Assembly (NCBI RefSeq): GCF_003075395.1
Contig: NZ_QDFV01000001.1
Coordinates: forward strand, 717,543-781,542
Direction of reading: 5' to 3'
From: Microbacterium sp. TPD7012
GTDB taxonomy: Bacteria; Actinomycetota; Actinomycetes; Actinomycetales; Microbacteriaceae
DNA: 64,000 bases
This document shows positions 16,648 through 24,435 of the stretch, piece after piece. The notes under the pieces were generated by a model, which was not told where the DNA came from, ran no database searches, and saw only the letters and a program-made list of their open reading frames with translations. The number at the start of each line of letters is the position of its first letter. Within the stretch, counting starts at the first letter, position 1. A program made the position numbers and the translations under genes.

Positions 16648-17644
16648 GCGGCGGGTTTCCACGTCGGCGGACACCGGGGAGCGCGGGCACGCCCTCACGG
16701 GCATCCCCGCCCTCGGCTACGGCGCCGCGAACGTCGGGAACCTGTTCCGCGCGCTCTCCGACGACGATGCGTGGGCCGTGCTGGATGCCGCGTGGGAGAG
16801 CGGCATCCGGTACTACGACACCGCGCCGCACTACGGACTCGGCCTGTCCGAGCGTCGCCTCGGCGCGTTCCTCCAGACGAAGCCGCGCGACGAGTACGTG
16901 CTGTCGACGAAGGCCGGGCGGCTGCTGCGCCCGAACCCCGAGTTCTCCGGCGGCCTCGACACGGCGAACGACTTCCACGTGCCCGACGACCTGCAGCGGG
17001 TGTGGGACTTCTCGGCAGAGGGCATCCGTCGGAGCCTCGACGAATCGCGCGAACGCCTCGGCATCGAGCGCATCGACCTGCTCTACCTGCACGACCCGGA
17101 GCGCAACGACCTGGATCTCGCGCTCGCCGAGGCCTTCCCCGCCCTCGAGCAGCTGCGTGCCGAGGGTGAGGTCGCGGCGATCGGCATCGGGTCGATGGTC
17201 TCGGATGCACTGGCCGCCGCCGTCCGCAGCGCCGACCTCGACCTGATCATGATCGCCGGTCGGTACACGCTGCTCGAGCAGCCCGCCGCCGTCGACGTGC
17301 TCCCGGCCTGTCGGGAGCGGGGGACCGGGATCGTCGCGGCATCCGTCTTCAACTCCGGCCTGCTCGCCTCGAGCGAGCCGCGCCGCGACGGGCGCTACGA
17401 GTACGGACAGCTGCCGGACGAGCTGTGGGAGCGGCTGCTGCGGATCGCCGCGGTCTGCGCCGACCACGACGTGCCGCTGCCTGCAGCCGCCGTGCAGTTC
17501 CCGCTGCAGGCGTCGGGCGTGCGCTCGGTGGTCGTGGGCGGGAGTCGCCCCGAGCAGCTGCGCCAGAACGCGGAGTATGCGGCCCGGCCGATCCCCGAGG
17601 AGCTCTGGGAGAACCTGGCAGCCGACGGCCTCATCCCGGCGTGA
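16634..17644 (+). CDS. Aldo/keto reductase, probable L-fucose dehydrogenase
   Basis: NAD(P)-dependent oxidoreductase of 336 aa of the pyridoxal 4-dehydrogenase / L-fucose dehydrogenase branch of aldo/keto reductases. The catalytic Asp and Tyr are in '[21 protein letters not shown]', the Lys in '[13 protein letters not shown]', and the His in '[12 protein letters not shown]'. It would oxidise L-fucose to the lactone, the first step of the pathway. The start overlaps the dehydratase stop by 14 bases (ATG 16634; GTG 16628 is equally possible). The N-terminus before '[10 protein letters not shown]' is somewhat longer than usual. Confidence 0.85.
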   Translation: MSGPERRVSTSADTGERGHALTGIPALGYGAANVGNLFRALSDDDAWAVLDAAWESGIRYYDTAPHYGLGLSERRLGAFLQTKPRDEYVLSTKAGRLLRPNPEFSGGLDTANDFHVPDDLQRVWDFSAEGIRRSLDESRERLGIERIDLLYLHDPERNDLDLALAEAFPALEQLRAEGEVAAIGIGSMVSDALAAAVRSADLDLIMIAGRYTLLEQPAAVDVLPACRERGTGIVAASVFNSGLLASSEPRRDGRYEYGQLPDELWERLLRIAAVCADHDVPLPAAAVQFPLQASGVRSVVVGGSRPEQLRQNAEYAARPIPEELWENLAADGLIPA

Positions 17645-17666
17645 GCGCGGGTGGTGCACGCCGCGT

Positions 17667-17752
17667 GTTCACATTTCAGCAAGAACGTACGGAGATCGCC
17701 CGGATCGCGTCCGATTCCTCAGGGAGCACGACGGATTTGCTGAATCGTGAAC
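17667..17752. repeat. Large inverted-repeat element, copy A (TTCAGCAAGAAC type)
   Basis: The left arm GTTCACATTTCAGCAAGAAC (17667-17686) and right arm TTGCTGAATCGTGAAC (17737-17752) face each other over about 50 bases. A second element with the same arms but a different centre is at 62084-62181. It sits between convergent genes. Confidence 0.8.
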
Positions 17753-17777
17753 GCCGACGCAGTGAGACGAGACCGCC

Positions 17778-18779
17778 TCAGCGTCCGATCGTCGACTCGC
17801 GCACGATGAGTTCGGCGGGGAACGGGGTCGTGGCGGGTGGCGGAGCGCCGGGGTCGGCCAGCTGCTGGAGCAGCGCTGCGCCTGCCGCACGGCCGATCTC
17901 GTAGCCCGGCTGCCGCACGCTCGTCAGCGGCACGACCCCCTGGTGCGCCTGGTCGACGTCGTCGAAACCGACGAGCGCGATCTCCTCGGGAACGCGGATG
18001 CCGTGCCGCAGCAGCTGGGTGAGCACGCCCAGCGCCACCATGTCGTTCGCGGCGAAGACGGCATCCGGGCGCTCGGTGGCAGGGAGGGCGATGAGCTGCT
18101 CGGCGGCCCGCAGCCCGTCTTCGGTCGCGAGATGCGGCACGTCGACGACCGTGATGGTCGCAGCGGTGCCCGCGACCGCGTCCTGGAGGCCGGCCAGGCG
18201 GTCGTTCGACTGGCTGACCGCGGGATTCCCGAGGAAGAGGATGCGGCTGCGGCCGAGCGACAGCAGATGCTCGCCCGCGAGCCTGCCCCCGCCTCGATCG
18301 TCGAAGAGCACGGACGCGACGGTGTCGGATGAGCGGATGGGGCCGACGACCACCGAGCGGATGCCGCGTTCGGCCAGGAGCTCCAGACGCGGCACGACAT
18401 CGCCGAGCGGATAGATCACGATGCCCTGCACCCGGTGCGCCTCGAACATGTCGATGTTGCGGCGCTCCTGCGCGCCGTCGCGGTTGCTGTTGCTGAAGAA
18501 GAGCGACCAGCCGCCCTCGCGGGTCACGTCCTCGACCCCGCGGGACAGCTCGTTGAAGTAGGGCAGCCACGCGTCGAGCAAGATCAGCGCGAGCGCCTTG
18601 CTCGACCCTGCGCGCAGCTGCCGCGCCGACTCGTTCGGCACGAACCCGAGCTGCTCGATCGCGTCCCGGACGCGCTCCCGGCTCGATGCGCCGAGCACGT
18701 GCGGGTGATTGAGGTAGTTCGAGACCGTGGAGGACGAGACCCCGGCGAGAGCGGCGACGTCCTTGACGCTCGCGGGCAT
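17778..18779 (-). CDS. LacI-family transcriptional repressor
   Basis: Repressor of 333 aa. The N-terminal helix-turn-helix reads 'VKDVAALAGVSSSTVSNYLN' and the hinge region 'ARQLRAGSSKALALIL'; the rest is a periplasmic-binding-protein-like sugar domain with 'VFAANDMVALGVLTQL' and 'ALVGFDDVD'. The ATG at 18779 gives the normal LacI N-terminus; the longer frame is upstream noise. Two perfect palindromes TTGGCACGTGCCAA surround the promoter of the divergent 3-epimerase gene, and are its obvious operators. Confidence 0.93.
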   Translation of the reverse strand: MPASVKDVAALAGVSSSTVSNYLNHPHVLGASSRERVRDAIEQLGFVPNESARQLRAGSSKALALILLDAWLPYFNELSRGVEDVTREGGWSLFFSNSNRDGAQERRNIDMFEAHRVQGIVIYPLGDVVPRLELLAERGIRSVVVGPIRSSDTVASVLFDDRGGGRLAGEHLLSLGRSRILFLGNPAVSQSNDRLAGLQDAVAGTAATITVVDVPHLATEDGLRAAEQLIALPATERPDAVFAANDMVALGVLTQLLRHGIRVPEEIALVGFDDVDQAHQGVVPLTSVRQPGYEIGRAAGAALLQQLADPGAPPPATTPFPAELIVRESTIGR

Positions 18780-18848
18780 GGATACTCCTCGTTGTCGTGC
18801 CCCGATCACGGCAGCGGGCGGGGCGGCGACCCTCAGCGTAGCGGAGGA

Positions 18849-18864
18849 CTTGGCACGTGCCAAG
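18849..18864. promoter_or_regulatory. LacI operator O1, CTTGGCACGTGCCAAG
   Basis: Perfect 16-base palindrome with the central CG step typical of LacI-family operators. It lies just upstream of the predicted -35 (TTGACT, 18872-18877) of the epimerase gene and also within the regulator's own promoter region. Confidence 0.9.
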
Positions 18865-18871
18865 AAATGTC

Positions 18872-18900
18872 TTGACTTCGCCTCGCCACCACCGTAGCGT
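18872..18900 (+). promoter_or_regulatory. Predicted promoter of the 3-epimerase gene
   Basis: TTGACT (18872-18877), 17-base spacer, TAGCGT (18895-18900). Flanked by the two palindromic operators, which fits tight repression. Confidence 0.6.
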
Positions 18901-18916
18901 GACTCGAACGTCAGGA

Positions 18917-18930
18917 TTGGCACGTGCCAA
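18917..18930. promoter_or_regulatory. LacI operator O2, TTGGCACGTGCCAA
   Basis: Identical 14-base core to the site at 18849-18864, with centres 67 bases apart. It is downstream of the predicted transcription start and before the ATG at 18974. Confidence 0.9.
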
Positions 18931-18973
18931 CCGGCGAGGCGACGGTGCCGGACACCCGCCTGCGAGAGGCCTC

Positions 18974-19843
18974 ATGAACATCGGCTGCCACGGGCTCGTC
19001 TGGACCGGGAACTTCGATGCCGACGGCATCCGTCTCGCTGTGGAGAAGACGAAAGCGGCGGGGTTCGATCTCATCGAGTTCCCCCTCATGGATCCGTTCT
19101 CGTTCGACGTGGCGGCCGCGAAGGACGCGCTCGAGGAGCACGACCTCGCGGTGAGCGCATCGCTCGGGCTGTCCGAGGCGACGGACGTCACGAGCTCCGA
19201 CCCCGCGATCGTCGCGGCGGGCGAGGCGCTGCTGATCCGCGCGGTCGACGTGCTCGCCGAGCTGGGCGGCGAGCACTTCTGCGGGGTGATCTACAGCGCC
19301 ATGAAGAAGTACATGGAGCCCGTGACGCCCGAAGGACTCGCGAGCAGTCGCGCCGCCATCGCGCGGGTCGCCGACCACGCCGCCGAGCGCGGGGTGTCGG
19401 TGTCGCTCGAGGTGGTCAACCGCTACGAGACCAACGTGCTGAACACGGCCCGTCAGGCGCTCGGCTACCTGGCGGAGGTCGACCGGCCCAACGTCGGGAT
19501 CCACCTCGACACGTACCACATGAACATCGAGGAATCGGATATGTTCGCGCCGGTCCTCGACGCCGCTCCCGCCCTGCGCTACGTGCACATCGGCGAGAGC
19601 CATCGGGGCTACCTCGGCACCGGGACGGTCGACTTCGACACCTTCTTCAAGGCGCTCGGCCGCATCGGGTACGACGGTCCGATTGTCTTCGAGTCGTTCT
19701 CGTCGGCCGTGGTCGCTCCTGATCTCAGTCGGATGCTGGGCATCTGGCGGAACCTCTGGACAGACAACGACGAACTGGGCGCCCACGCCAACGCGTACAT
19801 CCGCGACAAGCTCGTGGCGGTCGAATCGATCCGCCTGCACTGA
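18974..19843 (+). CDS. Sugar isomerase/epimerase, ketose 3-epimerase-like (TIM barrel)
   Basis: AP-endonuclease-2-fold enzyme of 289 aa close to the D-tagatose / D-allulose 3-epimerases. The metal-binding and catalytic residues are in 'SLEVVNRYETN' (first Glu), 'GIHLDTYHMNIEE' (Asp, His), 'YVHIGESHRGYLG' (His, Glu, Arg) and 'PIVFESFSS' (second Glu). These four motifs are those of the ketose 3-epimerases, which use Mn2+ or Co2+; L-ribulose 3-epimerase activity is another option. It sits under two LacI operators and is followed by an ABC importer. Confidence 0.85.
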   Translation: MNIGCHGLVWTGNFDADGIRLAVEKTKAAGFDLIEFPLMDPFSFDVAAAKDALEEHDLAVSASLGLSEATDVTSSDPAIVAAGEALLIRAVDVLAELGGEHFCGVIYSAMKKYMEPVTPEGLASSRAAIARVADHAAERGVSVSLEVVNRYETNVLNTARQALGYLAEVDRPNVGIHLDTYHMNIEESDMFAPVLDAAPALRYVHIGESHRGYLGTGTVDFDTFFKALGRIGYDGPIVFESFSSAVVAPDLSRMLGIWRNLWTDNDELGAHANAYIRDKLVAVESIRLH

Positions 19844-19963
19844 GGAGGGCAGCCGGATCCAGCGGCGGGAAGATCAAGATGTTATTACAGGCCTTCCCCA
19901 TCCGTGCTCCGTTAGATACATTCAGATACAACTTGCGCGGAAGAGGCGCAGGCCGCAGAATTG

Positions 19964-19975
19964 ATCCGATGTTTA
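19964..19975. promoter_or_regulatory. ATCCGATGTTTA, shared with the fuconate dehydratase promoter
   Basis: This 12-base word is identical to part of the candidate operator at 15287-15298 and lies at almost the same distance from the next start codon (67 versus 65 bases). A direct repeat AGATACA at 19914-19920 and 19924-19930 is just upstream. Confidence 0.5.
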
Positions 19976-20030
19976 CTGCGGCCCGCATCGCCGGACTCGC
20001 AACATGACCTTCAAGGAAGCAGGTGAGCAC

Positions 20031-21533
20031 ATGAGTGAGCCCATTCTCAGAGTGGAGGGGATCAGCAAGGGATTCCCCGGTGTGCAGGCGCTGAAAGACG
20101 TGCACCTGGAGGTGCGTGCCGGCGAGGTGCTGGTGCTGGTGGGAGAGAACGGCGCCGGCAAGTCGACGCTGATGAAGATCCTCTCCGGGATCTACACCAA
20201 GGACGAGGGCACCATCACGTTCGAGGGTCAGGAGGTCGAGCTCACCAGCCCGCTGCAGGCCCAGGAGCTCGGCATCACGATCATCCATCAGGAGCTCAAC
20301 CTGATGCCGGATCTGACCGTCGCGCAGAACATCTTCGTAGGCCGTGAGCCGACTTCCGGCCCCTTCCTCTCCGAGAGGAAGCTCAACACGCAGACCGCTG
20401 AGCTGCTCAAGCGGATCGAGATCCGCCTCGACCCGCGCCAGCTCGTCGGCGAGCTGACGGTCGCCGAGCAGCAGATGGTCGAGATCGCCAAGGCCCTGTC
20501 GTTCAACGCCAAGGTCCTGATCATGGACGAGCCGACATCGGCCCTCACCGACACCGAGGTCGAGACGCTGTTCGTGCTGATCGAGCAGCTCAAGGCCAGC
20601 GGCACCGGCATCGTCTACATCTCGCACCGCATGGACGAGCTCCGCCGACTCGCCGATCGGGTGACCGTGCTGCGCGACGGCACATACATCGGATCACTCG
20701 ACCGGGCCGACGTCACGATCCCGACGATCATCGAGATGATGGTTGGCCGCGTGATCGACGAGGGCACCCGGCCCCAGGCGCGCGAGCACATCAACGATCC
20801 GATCGTCCTCGACGTGCAGGGCCTCTCGACGAGGAACCTGCTCAAGGACGTGTCGTTCCAACTGCACAAGGGCGAGATCCTCGGCTTCGCCGGGCTCATG
20901 GGCGCCGGCCGCACCGAGACCGCGCGCGCCGTCATCGGCGCCGACCACCGCGACGGCGGCACGATCTCGATCAGCGGACGTCCGGTGCGCATCGGCCAGC
21001 CGGCGGATGCCGTGAAGCACGGCCTCGGCTACCTCTCCGAGGACCGGAAGCTGCTCGGGCTCATGCTCGAGCAGGACGTCACGTTCAACACGGTGCTCGC
21101 CTCGCTCGGCTCGTACGCCAACGGCATCGGCTGGATGGGCGACAGCAAGGCGAAGAACCGCACCAAGGAGTACGTGCAGCAGCTGCGGGTGAAGACGCCC
21201 TCGGTCAACCAGGTCGTCAAGCTCCTCTCCGGAGGGAACCAGCAGAAGGTCGTCATCGCCCGGTGGCTGATGCGCGACTGCGACATCCTCATCTTCGACG
21301 AGCCGACCCGAGGGATCGACGTCGGCGCGAAGGAGGAGATCTACCGCCTCATGCAGCAGCTCGCTGACCAAGGCAAGTCCATCATCGTCATCTCATCGGA
21401 GCTCCCGGAGATCCTTCGCGTCGCGAACCGCATCGCGGTCTTCGCGAACGGTCGCATCACCGGGACGCTCCGCAACGAGGAAGCCAGCCAGGAGAAGATC
21501 ATGCAACTCGCAGCCCACGGGGAGGAAGACTGA
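20031..21533 (+). CDS. Sugar ABC transporter ATP-binding protein, RbsA/MglA type
   Basis: Tandem-domain ATPase (500 aa) of a CUT2 sugar importer. The first domain has Walker A 'GENGAGKST', the signature-like 'LTVAEQQMVEIAKAL' and Walker B 'VLIMDEPTSAL'; the second lacks a standard Walker A as is usual in the family but has 'LLSGGNQQKVVIARWL' and 'ILIFDEPTRGID'. The start ATG at 20031 has an AAGGAAG-type site; an in-frame ATG at 20004 would add 9 residues. The next gene overlaps the stop by one base. The gene order ATPase-permease-binding protein matches ribose/xylose-type importers. The upstream motif suggests membership of the fucose regulon. Confidence 0.93.
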   Translation: MSEPILRVEGISKGFPGVQALKDVHLEVRAGEVLVLVGENGAGKSTLMKILSGIYTKDEGTITFEGQEVELTSPLQAQELGITIIHQELNLMPDLTVAQNIFVGREPTSGPFLSERKLNTQTAELLKRIEIRLDPRQLVGELTVAEQQMVEIAKALSFNAKVLIMDEPTSALTDTEVETLFVLIEQLKASGTGIVYISHRMDELRRLADRVTVLRDGTYIGSLDRADVTIPTIIEMMVGRVIDEGTRPQAREHINDPIVLDVQGLSTRNLLKDVSFQLHKGEILGFAGLMGAGRTETARAVIGADHRDGGTISISGRPVRIGQPADAVKHGLGYLSEDRKLLGLMLEQDVTFNTVLASLGSYANGIGWMGDSKAKNRTKEYVQQLRVKTPSVNQVVKLLSGGNQQKVVIARWLMRDCDILIFDEPTRGIDVGAKEEIYRLMQQLADQGKSIIVISSELPEILRVANRIAVFANGRITGTLRNEEASQEKIMQLAAHGEED

Positions 21534-22567
21534 TGAGCACCCCACAGCAGCCCGGATCGTCGACGACGACGGTCATCCAGACGGCGGTGAACGAGAACAC
21601 CGACAAGCGCGACGTCGGAGCGTTCCTGAAGCGCCAGCTCCAGCAGTCGCTGGCATTCGGCACCCTCATCGTCCTGGTGATCTTCTTCACGATCGCCAGC
21701 CCGAACTTCTTCACCTTCAGCAACATCGCCACGGTCCTCCTCTCGACCGCGGTCATCGGCATCCTCGCCCTCGGCACGACGTTCGTCATCATCACCGGCG
21801 GCATCGACCTGTCGATCGGCACCGGCATGGCGCTCTGCGCCGTGATGACCGGTGTGTTCGTGACCAACATGGGCCTCCCGGTCTGGGTCGGCGTGATCGG
21901 CGGCGTGCTGACCGGTGTGCTGATGGGCCTGGTGAACGGCGTGAACATCACGTTCCTCCGGCTTCCTCCGTTCATCGCCACGCTCGCGATGATGATGATC
22001 GCGGGCGGTCTCGCCCTCGTCATCTCCAACGTCTCGCCGATCTACTTCTCCACCTCGGCGCCGGACTTCAAGAAGATCGCGCTCGGCGTGATCATCCCCG
22101 GCATCCCGAACGCCGTGCTCATCACGGCCGTCGTCGCGATCATCGCGTGGCTGGTCCTGTCGAAGACGCTCCTCGGCCGCTACACCTTCGCGATCGGCTC
22201 CAACGAGGAGGCCACGCGTCTCTCGGGTGTCAACACCCGTCGCTGGACGATCCTCATCTACATGTTCGCCGGCGCCTTCACCGGCATCGCGGGCATCGTG
22301 ATCGCCGCTCGCCTCGACTCGGCCCAGCCGCAGATCGGCATGGGGTACGAGCTGCAGGCGATCGCCGCGGTCATCATCGGCGGCACCTCGCTGCTGGGCG
22401 GCCGCGGATCCATCCTCGGCACCGTGATCGGCGCGCTCATCATGAGCGTGCTCGTCAACGGCCTGCGCATCCTGTCGATCCAGCCCGAATGGCAGAACAT
22501 CGTCGTCGGCGTCGTCGTGCTGCTGGCCGTGTTCCTCGACTCGCTGCGCAACCGCCAGCGGACCTGA
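21533..22567 (+). CDS. Sugar ABC transporter permease, RbsC type
   Basis: Membrane subunit of the importer (344 aa). After a 40-residue cytoplasmic head come about ten hydrophobic segments, with the CUT2 signatures 'ITGGIDLSIGTGMAL' and 'GSNEEATRLSGVNTRR' and the loop 'IIGGTSLLGGRGSILG'. The ATG overlaps the ATPase stop (TGATG), a sign of translational coupling. Confidence 0.93.
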   Translation: MSTPQQPGSSTTTVIQTAVNENTDKRDVGAFLKRQLQQSLAFGTLIVLVIFFTIASPNFFTFSNIATVLLSTAVIGILALGTTFVIITGGIDLSIGTGMALCAVMTGVFVTNMGLPVWVGVIGGVLTGVLMGLVNGVNITFLRLPPFIATLAMMMIAGGLALVISNVSPIYFSTSAPDFKKIALGVIIPGIPNAVLITAVVAIIAWLVLSKTLLGRYTFAIGSNEEATRLSGVNTRRWTILIYMFAGAFTGIAGIVIAARLDSAQPQIGMGYELQAIAAVIIGGTSLLGGRGSILGTVIGALIMSVLVNGLRILSIQPEWQNIVVGVVVLLAVFLDSLRNRQRT

Positions 22568-22653
22568 AGCAGTTCGACCCGACTCAACTGAATAGCACCA
22601 CGCAGTCCACCGTCGGCCCCCGGCCGGCAATCACAGAGAACAATGGAGTTTCC

Positions 22654-23655
22654 ATGAAATTCGGCAAGAAGACCGCATTCGCGGCACTCGTGGCAGCATC
22701 CGCGCTGGTGTTCGCCGGCTGCGCCGGCGGCGGAGACGTGATCGAAGAAGGCAGCGGCGGAGGCAGTGGCTCAGGCGACGGCGAGATGTACATCGCCCTC
22801 GTCTCGAAGGGCTTCCAGCACCAGTTCTGGCAGGCCGTGAAGAAGGGCGCGGAGCAGAAGGCGGAAGAGCTCGGCGTCAAGATCACGTTCGAAGGCCCCG
22901 CGGCCGAGACCGAGATCGCGGGCCAGCTCGAGATGCTGACCGCCGCGATCGACAAGAACCCGGATGCCATCGCCTACGCGGCGCTGGACCCCGAGGCCTG
23001 TGTCGCCCCGCTCGAGCAGGCGAAGTCGAAGGACATCCCTGTCGTCTACTTCGACGCTCCCTGCAACGGCGACGTCGGGCTCAGCCTGTCGGCGACCGAC
23101 AGCAAGGTCGCGGGCGCGCTCGCCGCAGAGCACATGGCCGAGCTGATCGGTGGTGAGGGCCAGGTCGCGATCGTGGGCCACTCGCAGATCAACTCGACCG
23201 GTGTCGAGCGTCGTGACGGCTTCGTCGAGAAGATCGAGGCCGACTACCCCGACATCGAGATCGTCGACATCCAGTACGGCGACGGCGACCACCTGAAGTC
23301 GGCCGACATCGCGAAGACGCTGATCGCGGCGCACCCCGACCTCAAGGGCATCTACGGCACCAACGAGGGCTCGGCCATCGGCGTCGTGAACGCCGTGAAC
23401 GAGCTCGGCCTGGAGAAGGGCAAGATCACGATCGTCGGCTTCGACTCCGGAGCGGCGCAGATCAACGCCATCAAGGACGGCACCATGGCCGGCGCCATCA
23501 CGCAGGACCCGATCGGCATCGGCGAGCAGGTCGTGCAGGCCGCCTACGACGCGGCCAACGGCAAGGAGGTCGACGAGTTCTACGACACCGGTTCCTACTG
23601 GTACGACAAGACCAACATCGAAGACCCGAAGATCGCCGCAGTCCTCTACGAGTGA
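22654..23655 (+). CDS. Sugar-binding lipoprotein, RbsB type
   Basis: Periplasmic-binding-protein-like lipoprotein (333 aa) that delivers sugar to the adjacent CUT2 importer. The lipobox 'VFAGC' puts the lipid on Cys23, followed by an acidic Gly/Ser linker. The fold is marked by 'ALVSKGFQHQFWQAVKKGA', 'AAIDKNPDAIAYAALDPEA', 'GTNEGSAIGVVNAVNE' and 'TIVGFDSGAAQINAI'. The start ATG 22654 is the only sensible one. Ribose, allulose and fucose are all possible ligands; sequence alone does not tell. A terminator follows. Confidence 0.92.
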   Translation: MKFGKKTAFAALVAASALVFAGCAGGGDVIEEGSGGGSGSGDGEMYIALVSKGFQHQFWQAVKKGAEQKAEELGVKITFEGPAAETEIAGQLEMLTAAIDKNPDAIAYAALDPEACVAPLEQAKSKDIPVVYFDAPCNGDVGLSLSATDSKVAGALAAEHMAELIGGEGQVAIVGHSQINSTGVERRDGFVEKIEADYPDIEIVDIQYGDGDHLKSADIAKTLIAAHPDLKGIYGTNEGSAIGVVNAVNELGLEKGKITIVGFDSGAAQINAIKDGTMAGAITQDPIGIGEQVVQAAYDAANGKEVDEFYDTGSYWYDKTNIEDPKIAAVLYE

Positions 23656-23673
23656 CCTCGGCGGATCCACGGG

Positions 23674-23703
23674 AGCCCCTCACCTTCGGGTGGGGGGCTT
23701 CTT
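23674..23703 (+). terminator. Intrinsic terminator of the importer operon
   Basis: AGCCCCTCACC (23674-23684) pairs with GGTGGGGGGCTT (23689-23700) around a TTCG loop, followed by TTCTTC. Confidence 0.85.
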
Positions 23704-23775
23704 CGTGCGCCCGGCGAATGAGGACAGGATCCGTCCGCGGCGAATGTCACGCTGTGATCGACGAAAGGATGCACC

Positions 23776-24324
23776 ATGACCCCCACCCCCGCGCGACCTG
23801 ACGGCTCCAACACCGTCAACCCCTTCCTCATGACCGACGACGCCGCACGGATCATCGACTTCCTCACGCGCGTCTTCGGCGCGATCGACGTGCCCGAGGC
23901 GCGGACGCTCGACACCGACGGACTGATCCTGCACTCCGAGCTGCGCATCGGAGACTCCCTGATCACGGTGGCGGATCGCAAGCCGGACTGGCCGTTCACG
24001 CCCGGCTTCCTCCAGGTCTACGTCGACGACGTCGAAGCGACGCTGGAACGCGCGGTCGCGCTCGGTGCGCGCATCGTGACCCGCCCGACGGACTTCTTCG
24101 GCGACACGTTCTCGCGCTTCACCGACCCGTCCGGCAATCTGTGGTGGGTGTATCGGCACGAGCCGCAGGAAGCGGCCTGGGATGCCGCGCCGGCTGTGGA
24201 CGCCGGAACGACCGATGCCGACGCCGAGGACTGGTCCAGCTTCACCTCTCCGGAGCTCGAGTACATCCACGAGAGCCTGGTCGAGGCGATGACATCATTG
24301 CAGGATCCGCGGATCGCGAACTGA
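23776..24324 (+). CDS. VOC-superfamily (glyoxalase/bleomycin-resistance-fold) protein, PhnB-like
   Basis: A 182-aa protein with one paired beta-alpha-beta-beta-beta module set: 'VNPFLMTDDAARIIDFLTRVFGAID' at the start and 'PGFLQVYVDDVEATLERAVALGA' and 'FGDTFSRFTDPSGNLWWVYRH' at residues 75-130, as in PhnB/YdeG-type VOC proteins. A poorly conserved acidic tail of about 50 residues follows. Substrate unknown. It is flanked by a terminator upstream and a convergent operon downstream, so it stands alone. Confidence 0.85.
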   Translation: MTPTPARPDGSNTVNPFLMTDDAARIIDFLTRVFGAIDVPEARTLDTDGLILHSELRIGDSLITVADRKPDWPFTPGFLQVYVDDVEATLERAVALGARIVTRPTDFFGDTFSRFTDPSGNLWWVYRHEPQEAAWDAAPAVDAGTTDADAEDWSSFTSPELEYIHESLVEAMTSLQDPRIAN

Positions 24325-24435
24325 GGCGCCTGGTCGGGCGGAGATCTCACATTCGGGAGTTGGATCTGAGCCTCAGACTCCTCCCGTCGCGGAGAACTCC
24401 GCCCGAACAGCTGTCAGATGACGCAGCGCCGCGAC

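Noticed and set aside
12552-17644. L-rhamnose or D-galactose oxidative pathway instead of L-fucose
   Set aside because: The dehydratase carries the fuconate-dehydratase-specific stretches ([33 protein letters not shown]) and length; the SDR and FAH enzymes could accept rhamnose-derived acids but the dehydratase decides.
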